Assembly (NCBI GenBank): GCA_002482965.1
Contig: DLGZ01000059.1
Location: 1 to 46,164, forward strand
Direction of reading: 5' to 3'
From: Verrucomicrobiaceae bacterium UBA7681
GTDB taxonomy: Bacteria > Verrucomicrobiota > Verrucomicrobiia > Verrucomicrobiales > Verrucomicrobiaceae
Length of the DNA: 46,164 nt
Shown: one piece after another, positions 41,825 to 46,164 of the stretch
Numbering within the stretch: position 1 is the stretch's first letter
How the letters are laid out: each line of letters opens with the position of its first letter
Notes under the pieces: generated by a model
Database searches by the model: none
Seen by the model: the letters and a program-made list of their open reading frames with translations, nothing else
What the model was told of the DNA's origin: nothing
Translations under genes and position numbers: made by a program

Positions 41825-42766
41825 ATGACCTATTTTCGTCTCGGCCTTTGCGCCGCCGCCCTGAGTTTCAGCAGTTGCAACGTTTCCACCGCTCCTGAAC
41901 CTGCAGAGTTTCAGCTTTCCGCCGATGCACTGAGCAAGCAATATCGCGCCACGCGCAAGACTGGTTCCGTCCGCCTTTACGCCCAGAAGATCGAAACCAC
42001 CCGCGATGCATGGGGGCGCGAAACCCACCGCGCCAGCGGCGGTGCCCTCCTGGTGAAGGAAACCCACCCGCCGATTTACGCGCAAGCTCCCGAGATTGCG
42101 GTTACTCCGGATTTTTCAGAAGTGAGCGGTAGATCGACTGTCAAAAAGGATGACCGTCTCTACCTTGGTGAAGACGAATCCACCAAGATCCGGATCGACG
42201 GCACCGCCATCAAGCCGGAAGGCCCGCATGCCGTTCGCGGCATTGCCGCCGCCGTTGACGTAGCCGCTCTGAAAGCCCAGGCCGAAGCGAAAGCGCAGGC
42301 CAAGGCCGCAGAAGAAAGCGAGGCGCAGAAACTCGCTGAAGCCAAGGCCCTGGCGAAAGCCGAGTCTCTGGCTGCGGAGGAATCCGAGGCGAAGGCCAAA
42401 GCCGAAACCAGAGCTCAGGCCAAGGCCCAGGCTCTGGCGGAAAAAGAAGCCAAAGCGAATGCCAAAGCTGAAGCCCAAATGGCAGAACGGGAAGCGATGA
42501 CCCAGGCGAAAGCTGAGAGAGAAAGAGCCACTGCTGAGGCTCAGGCCAGGAAGAATGAAGCCCAGGCAAAGGCCGAAAAGGAACAGGTGCTGGCGGAAGC
42601 GATGGCCAAAAAGAAAGCTGAAGCTCAAGCCAAGGTCGCCGAGGAAAAAACGAGAGCCGCACAAGCCAGCCTCAAGGCAGCCGCCAAGCCCCCTGCGGCA
42701 GCCCCTGCGGCGCCGGTGGATCGCAGTAAGCTTCTCAATCTCATGCGTGAGCCGACTGAGCGCTGA
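41825..42766 (+). CDS. lipoprotein with long Ala/Glu/Lys coiled coil and C-terminal tag
   Basis: 313 residues. Signal MTYFRLGLCAAALSFSSC with Cys18 is followed by a beta-rich region at about 45-135 (SVRLYAQKIETTRDAWG, ALLVKETHPPIYAQAPEI, VSGRSTVKKDDRLYLGED, IRIDGTAIKPEGPHAV), which faintly recalls an OstA/LptA-like strand pattern. A 140-residue helix rich in Ala, Glu, Lys and Gln runs at about 145-285, TolA-like in composition. The protein ends PVDRSKLLNLMREPTER, the same tag as its upstream neighbour. An outer-membrane or periplasm-spanning scaffold is plausible given the nearby Tol operon, but this is inference. Confidence 0.75.
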   Translation: MTYFRLGLCAAALSFSSCNVSTAPEPAEFQLSADALSKQYRATRKTGSVRLYAQKIETTRDAWGRETHRASGGALLVKETHPPIYAQAPEIAVTPDFSEVSGRSTVKKDDRLYLGEDESTKIRIDGTAIKPEGPHAVRGIAAAVDVAALKAQAEAKAQAKAAEESEAQKLAEAKALAKAESLAAEESEAKAKAETRAQAKAQALAEKEAKANAKAEAQMAEREAMTQAKAERERATAEAQARKNEAQAKAEKEQVLAEAMAKKKAEAQAKVAEEKTRAAQASLKAAAKPPAAAPAAPVDRSKLLNLMREPTER

Positions 42767-43496
42767 GTTGGGGATGCGTGCGCGCTGCGTGAGGTGCCTG
42801 ACCGCGCAGCTAGGCAGGATAGTTACCCCTTAAGCCACCATCGTGAGGCCCGATGCACGTAAGAGTCATGGCACGATCCACTGAAAACAGGTCTGTATCT
42901 GAGCCTGTCAAGCCTGTGCACTCGAAACGGCTCACCGTTCCTTTTCAGATCCAGATGAGAGGTGACTGAAGGCACATGCAAGGCTAGGACGTGTGCGCTT
43001 GGGGGCAGAAGCTTTTGAAAAGAGGGCATGCAATGAGACTGCAGCCCACGATGGGACGAAGGATTCTAGGGACGCGCACAGCGCATCCCTACCATCCAGA
43101 GCAGCGCGTGCCGCAGCGCTGGTAGGGAACCGCTGTGAGGGTCCGCAGTTTCGGGTCTGTAGCGTCGGGGGCATTCAAAAAGGTGCGCCGTCCTTAGAAT
43201 GTGGAACGGCAGGAGAGGTGGGCCGTTGCGGCGATGGTTTGCGGGTGGGGTGAAATGCCACAACCGATGGAAAACGGCTCTGCATCTGAGCCTTTCCGCT
43301 TGAGCCTGCCTCAAGACTCCTTTTCAACGGCTGATGGTATAAAACGCATTTTTCGAAAAGGGGGCATGGGGACGTTCGGCGGAGGTTGGAGGACCAACCT
43401 CCCTACCTTCGCGTCGTGAACGTTCACGGCGGTCAGACTTGTCGGTGATTGACTGGCGGCCCACTGGCGCTATCCTACATGCCTATTCACCACACG
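42767..43496. other. 730-bp non-coding stretch with diverged repeats and hairpins
   Basis: No frame here looks like a gene. It contains two diverged copies of a 65-75 bp block (42874-42948 and 43264-43328, both with CTGAGCCT and TTCCTTTTCA or CTCCTTTTCA words). A GAAAAG(A/G)GGGCATG word follows each copy. There is a long hairpin with CCCTACCA at 43087-43094 and TGGTAGGG at 43120-43127, a perfect 9-bp hairpin at 43381-43402 (GGAGGTTGG/CCAACCTCC), and a 14-bp palindrome CGTGAACGTTCACG at 43415-43428. These look like intergenic repeat debris rather than an RNA gene. Confidence 0.6.
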
Positions 43497-43544
43497 CGCT
43501 GAGGACGACCTCGGTGTTTTGATAATCACTCAGGGACGACCCTG
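43497..43544 (+). promoter_or_regulatory. guanidine-II (mini-ykkC) riboswitch
   Basis: Two consecutive hairpins carry the diagnostic ACGA (ACGR) loops. The first, 43497-43516, has GAGG-ACGA-CCTC extended by wobble pairs to eight. The second, 43531-43544, is CAGGG-ACGA-CCCTG. A 14-base AU-rich linker joins them. Dimeric ACGR hairpins of this type bind two guanidinium ions and open the ribosome-binding region of the downstream gene. The second hairpin ends 18 bases before the chosen exporter start, the expected position for translational control. Confidence 0.92.
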
Positions 43545-43562
43545 CCAAATTATCAAATGCTT

Positions 43563-43874
43563 ATGCCGTGGGTTCTTCTCGTCGTTGCCGGTCTTTTCGA
43601 AATAGCCTGGGCTGTGGGCCTCAAATTCAGCGATGGCTTCAGCCGGTTCTGGCCCAGTCTTGGGACATTGCTGGCCTTGGCTGCCAGCGTGGCCTTGCTG
43701 GGCATGGCGGCCAAATCGCTCCCCATGGGAACGGCTTACGCTGTCTGGACGGGGATCGGAGCGGTGGGTGCCGTGGTGTGCGGCATCTGTCTGTTCGGAG
43801 ATCCCGTCTCACCCATGCGGCTGACGTGTTTGGGCCTGATCATCCTGGGGGTCCTGGGCCTGAAATTTTCGTAG
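43563..43874 (+). CDS. gdx: SMR-family guanidinium exporter Gdx (SugE)
   Basis: 103 residues with four membrane helices, the full length of a small multidrug resistance protein. Glu13 in VVAGLFEIAWAVGLKFS is the proton/substrate-coupling glutamate. The GLKFS and YAVWTGIGAVGAV motifs are those of the SugE/Gdx branch rather than the EmrE drug exporters. Gdx exchanges guanidinium for protons and works as an antiparallel dimer. I chose the second ATG (MPWVLL, 43563), which matches the family start; the first at 43557 adds two residues. The guanidine-II riboswitch immediately upstream supports the substrate. Confidence 0.94.
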   Translation: MPWVLLVVAGLFEIAWAVGLKFSDGFSRFWPSLGTLLALAASVALLGMAAKSLPMGTAYAVWTGIGAVGAVVCGICLFGDPVSPMRLTCLGLIILGVLGLKFS

Positions 43875-43920
43875 CGGTCACGCTTTGAAAACGGGGCCGA
43901 CGCGGCAAATCGAAAAGAGC

Positions 43921-44571
43921 TTAAAACGCCCAGCGAAAAGGGGCGTTTGGAATCAGCTTGGACTTTGGATACGCGGAGATGCGCACCTGATTTTGTGAGT
44001 TGCCGCTGAGGAGCCAGACGTTGGTGGCATCCTGTGCATGGAGGAATCCGATGTGGCCGCTACCAGCCTGATCCACCGTGAGGGGCTGCAAAATGCAGAT
44101 GGCCCCATAGGTCGCGACCACAGGACGGCCCCAGCTCCACCAGTCGGAAACTCTGGCGCTGCCCCGTGGCTGGTAGCCGGAGCACTTCACACACCAGTTC
44201 ACAAAGGCGGCGCACCAGGCAGTTTGATCGTGCAGCAGGCTGCCGCCGATGCCGCAGCTTTGCAGGTATTCAAGGATGCGCGGGTTGTCCGCCGCTCCTG
44301 CCCACTCCTGTACGCCTACCTCCATGATGGCGATCTGCATCCATGGCGGTGGCGCTGCAAAATCCGTAGGCGCAGCCGCTGAGGTGTCAGGTGCCGCGTA
44401 GTCCCCACCGCCGTCGATGGTCACGATCTGGCCAGGAAACATCACCTTCCATTTCCCCGAACCCCAATCGACCAGCCCGGGGTTCAGATCTTGAAATCGA
44501 TCAAGCGTCATCCCAAAAGAGTTCGCAATGTGGGAGGGATTGTCGCCGGGCTGAACAATGTATTGGGCCAT
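43921..44571 (-). CDS. LysM-domain cell-wall hydrolase (TIGR02594/CHAP-like)
   Basis: 216 residues from ATG 44571 (MAQYIVQPGDNPSHIANSFG). Residues about 3-50 form one LysM peptidoglycan-binding module. After a short Ala/Pro linker comes a cysteine-peptidase-like domain: WMQIAIMEVGVQEWAGAADN, the likely nucleophile in TAWCAAFVNWCVKCSG, and SGHIGFLHA with the candidate catalytic His. This is the TIGR02594 family related to CHAP amidases and phage lysins. No signal peptide is present, so export needs a holin, a contact-dependent secretion system or cell lysis. It is last in a run with two unknown small genes. Confidence 0.85.
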   Translation of the reverse strand: MAQYIVQPGDNPSHIANSFGMTLDRFQDLNPGLVDWGSGKWKVMFPGQIVTIDGGGDYAAPDTSAAAPTDFAAPPPWMQIAIMEVGVQEWAGAADNPRILEYLQSCGIGGSLLHDQTAWCAAFVNWCVKCSGYQPRGSARVSDWWSWGRPVVATYGAICILQPLTVDQAGSGHIGFLHAQDATNVWLLSGNSQNQVRISAYPKSKLIPNAPFRWAF

Positions 44572-44618
44572 GGGCGGGATCATTGCTGAGAGCGGGGGAA
44601 AAGCGAATGGTGATTTAT

Positions 44619-44629
44619 GGGGGGGGGGG
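44619..44629. repeat. G11 homopolymer upstream of the LysM hydrolase
   Basis: Eleven consecutive G lie 48 bp upstream of the hydrolase start (C11 on its coding strand), in the 122-bp gap after the small gene at 44694. Long homopolymers are slippage-prone and may tune spacing of a promoter or ribosome site. Confidence 0.9.
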
Positions 44630-44693
44630 AGGACCTTCGGAAATCAGAGGTCAGGATCGATGCAGAGCATGGTTTGCTGTCAGGGTAGCATCT

Positions 44694-45038
44694 CTAGTAA
44701 TACAGTTTTGCGTCCTGCCACTGCTCTGAGAGAGCGTCTCGAATCCACGTCCGATAAGATGCAGTCTCAAAGAATGCGCGCCCAATCCATGGCCCGACAA
44801 GAACTTGCGCATCGGAGCCGGCGCTGGCGTCTGCTCCCAACTCAATGATGCGGTGACAGAACGGCTGCACTGCACGAGCGCTCAATGCCGAACTCACCGG
44901 CAACTGGCTCAAGGCGTTGTCGGCAATCTGGCCCGCCTCTGCGAAAGAGGGGGCACGAATGAGAAGCTGCGTATCCTCACCGTCCGGACCGTCCGGTGAT
45001 TCAGCGTGGCCCCATCTGATGGCGAGGTAGAGCTTCAT
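44694..45038 (-). CDS. hypothetical protein
   Basis: 114 residues that I do not recognise. It is soluble, with an alternating pattern (MKLYLAIRWGHAESPDG, DTQLLIRAPSFAEAGQIADN, RIIELGADASAGSDAQVLVG, then a Trp-rich end RTWIRDALSEQWQDAKLYY). It has no signal peptide. It is between the LysM hydrolase and another unknown small gene on the same strand. Position beside a cell-wall hydrolase allows an immunity or adaptor role, but nothing in the sequence confirms this. Confidence 0.55.
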   Translation of the reverse strand: MKLYLAIRWGHAESPDGPDGEDTQLLIRAPSFAEAGQIADNALSQLPVSSALSARAVQPFCHRIIELGADASAGSDAQVLVGPWIGRAFFETASYRTWIRDALSEQWQDAKLYY

Positions 45039-45136
45039 GAGCGTGCGAATGACACCATACGTTCAGGCAATGCCCCCTACTGCGGAGACCAGCTTTGATG
45101 GCGGTTTTGAGCTTGAATTAAAATACACCACGAAAG

Positions 45137-45514
45137 TCATGGCGCGAGCGAGAGCGGCCTACCCTCGGCTTGTTCGGCCCGTTGAGACTGTTGAAATTCC
45201 TCGGCCAGGATTCGTTTGATCTCTTCTATGGGTTTGTTGGAGAGTGGTTCGGTTGGGATGTCGGCTGCATCAACCTCCACAAGTTTTAACGTGATCTCAT
45301 CCCCAACTCGGAGATTCGTACGAAACCAGTGGAGGTGCTCACGCGTGGAGTTATCAAGGCCAGCGAGAGAAAAGGAGGCGTGCCAGTCTTTCGCTGGATC
45401 AAAAGCGACATCGCTGGGAATGAACGTCCAATTGGCAATGGCTGACACCACCCCTTGTGCAAGTCCGGCTGTTGCGACTGGTTTTCCGTTCAGGTTGACT
45501 TGATAGGCGATCAT
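45137..45514 (-). CDS. hypothetical protein
   Basis: 125 residues from ATG 45514 (MIAYQVNLNGKPVATAGLAQG); an in-frame ATG seven codons upstream is also possible. The first half is beta-rich and soluble (GVVSAIANWTFIP, DWHASFSLAGLDNSTREHLH, LRVGDEITLKLVEVDAADIP). The end is helical and charged (IEEIKRILAEEFQQSQRAEQ). I recognise no named family. It is the first gene of the three-gene minus-strand run ending in the LysM hydrolase, separated from the next by 98 bp. Confidence 0.6.
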   Translation of the reverse strand: MIAYQVNLNGKPVATAGLAQGVVSAIANWTFIPSDVAFDPAKDWHASFSLAGLDNSTREHLHWFRTNLRVGDEITLKLVEVDAADIPTEPLSNKPIEEIKRILAEEFQQSQRAEQAEGRPLSLAP

Positions 45515-45535
45515 CTGATTTTTTTGCCCGAACAT

Positions 45536-45864
45536 TTAACTCACCCATGTCCAAGCGGTGGGCTGAGGCGACTGTGGCGAAGAGTGAACGAGCCGCCAAA
45601 ATGTGTCAATGCCGCAACGCGCCAGGATGTTTAGCGCAGAGGGGTGCGGCGGGGCGCGGCGCAGACGCTGCTGGAACCCGCTGTGGTATTGAGGAGTGCT
45701 GGGTTTGCTTGCCCGGAATTGGATGCCATACCCAGGGCTTGCTCGTTCCTCGCGGCGCCCTGGGCTGAGTCCGGCGGGCCGTTGGCCCACTACAGAAGAG
45801 ACTCACCTTAACCGAGCGCCATTGGTGCCTGTGTTTTGATTTTGAAGTGGGAGTTCCATCCGCT
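45536..45864. other. gap of about 330 bp without a supported gene
   Basis: GC-rich sequence between the unknown gene at 45137 and the ABC ATPase. Apart from a small GGGCC/GGCCC hairpin near 45777-45789 I see no gene, terminator or repeat worth calling. Confidence 0.4.
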
Positions 45865-46164
45865 TCAAGCAGCGAGGCCGTAGTGTTCGCCGATGACTTT
45901 GCCGCGGAGGCGGTCGGCTTTGGCGCCGGCTTGATCGTGTTCGATGACGCCGTCGCGGAGGCGGATGATGCGGGTGCAGCGCTGGACCATGCGTTCGTCA
46001 TGGGTGACGAAGACGAGGGTCTTGCCCTGCTGATTGAGGTCGTCGAAGAGATCGAGGATTTCCTTGCCGGACTTGGAGTCGAGGTTGCCGGTGGCTTCGT
46101 CGGCGAGAATGACGAGGGGGCTGTTGGAGAGGGCGCGGGCGATGGCGACGCGCTGCTGCTGGCC
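45865..46164 (-). CDS. ABC transporter ATP-binding subunit, N-terminus outside the window
   Basis: The last 99 residues of an ATPase cut by the right edge. Reading starts within the ABC signature (GQQQRVAIARALS), followed by Walker B with the catalytic glutamate (LVILADEATGNLDS), the D-loop, and the H-loop His in LVFVTHDERM. The wording ADEATGNLDS and THDERM are typical of the MacB/LolD/FtsE class that drives lipoprotein release, macrolide export or division. The C-terminus RLRDGVIEHD is followed by a short tail and stop. The exact member cannot be told without the permease, which should lie beyond the window or elsewhere. Confidence 0.93.
   Translation of the reverse strand, partial: GQQQRVAIARALSNSPLVILADEATGNLDSKSGKEILDLFDDLNQQGKTLVFVTHDERMVQRCTRIIRLRDGVIEHDQAGAKADRLRGKVIGEHYGLAA

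Noticed and set aside
42874..43428. CRISPR array
   Set aside because: Repeats are long, diverged and only two in number, without regular spacers or cas genes.
43921..45514. Complete prophage
   Set aside because: Only a lysin-like gene is present; no integrase, capsid, terminase or attachment sites were seen.

Overview
The window looks like a piece of a Verrucomicrobiota chromosome, probably near Verrucomicrobiaceae/Prosthecobacter. The main clues are two large secreted propeller/HEAT/cytochrome-c fusion proteins and a PSCyt1-type cytochrome of the kind abundant in the Planctomycetes-Verrucomicrobia lineage, together with Tol-Pal, type IV pilus-like genes and many small lipoproteins. This placement is inferred from gene content. 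No rRNA or tRNA gene was recognised.

Layout. 1-3945 (minus strand): a MoxR ATPase cut by the left edge, a small coiled-coil protein and an FtsK translocase with an unusual insert. 4105-7653: a PSCyt1 cytochrome with a clear terminator, an RlmM/FtsJ-like rRNA methyltransferase, class II fructose bisphosphatase (glpX) and mutM. 7914-11506: an accessory island of two overlapping genes, a TIR-domain protein and a 1079-residue protein joining a Cap4/DUF4297-like nuclease domain, a STAND-like P-loop NTPase and near-identical helical repeats; this is the best candidate for an uncharacterised antiviral system. 11643-13916 (minus): sufU, sufS and two small lipoproteins. 14051-17245: an SGNH/propeller/HEAT/cytochrome fusion. 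17348-18625: a membrane protein and a DUF2281-like/VapC toxin-antitoxin pair. 18890-21727 (minus): dnaA, an AT-rich leader and a DUF3500 protein.

21923-27420 is a type IV pilus/type II secretion-like operon with two tandem PilB/GspE ATPases, PilC/GspF and a pseudopilin. 27487-32967 holds a small membrane protein, a class I (DhnA-type) aldolase, secreted proteins, a DUF3108 protein, an M29 aminopeptidase, a 155-bp inverted-repeat element and a histidine phosphatase. 33226-34257 is a class II aldolase; with glpX and the class I enzyme the window carries three fructose-1,6-bisphosphate enzymes. 34514-38402 is a complete tolQ-tolR-tolA/tonB-like-tolB-pal operon. 38497-41226 is a second propeller/HEAT/cytochrome protein, followed by two paralogous lipoproteins that share an N-terminal signal and a C-terminal tag but have unrelated middles.

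The right end (42767-46164) has a 730-bp non-coding stretch with diverged repeats and hairpins, then a textbook guanidine-II (mini-ykkC) riboswitch in front of a Gdx/SugE guanidinium exporter, a LysM/cell-wall hydrolase cluster with two unknown small proteins and a G11 tract, and the C-terminal end of an ABC-transporter ATPase cut by the window edge.
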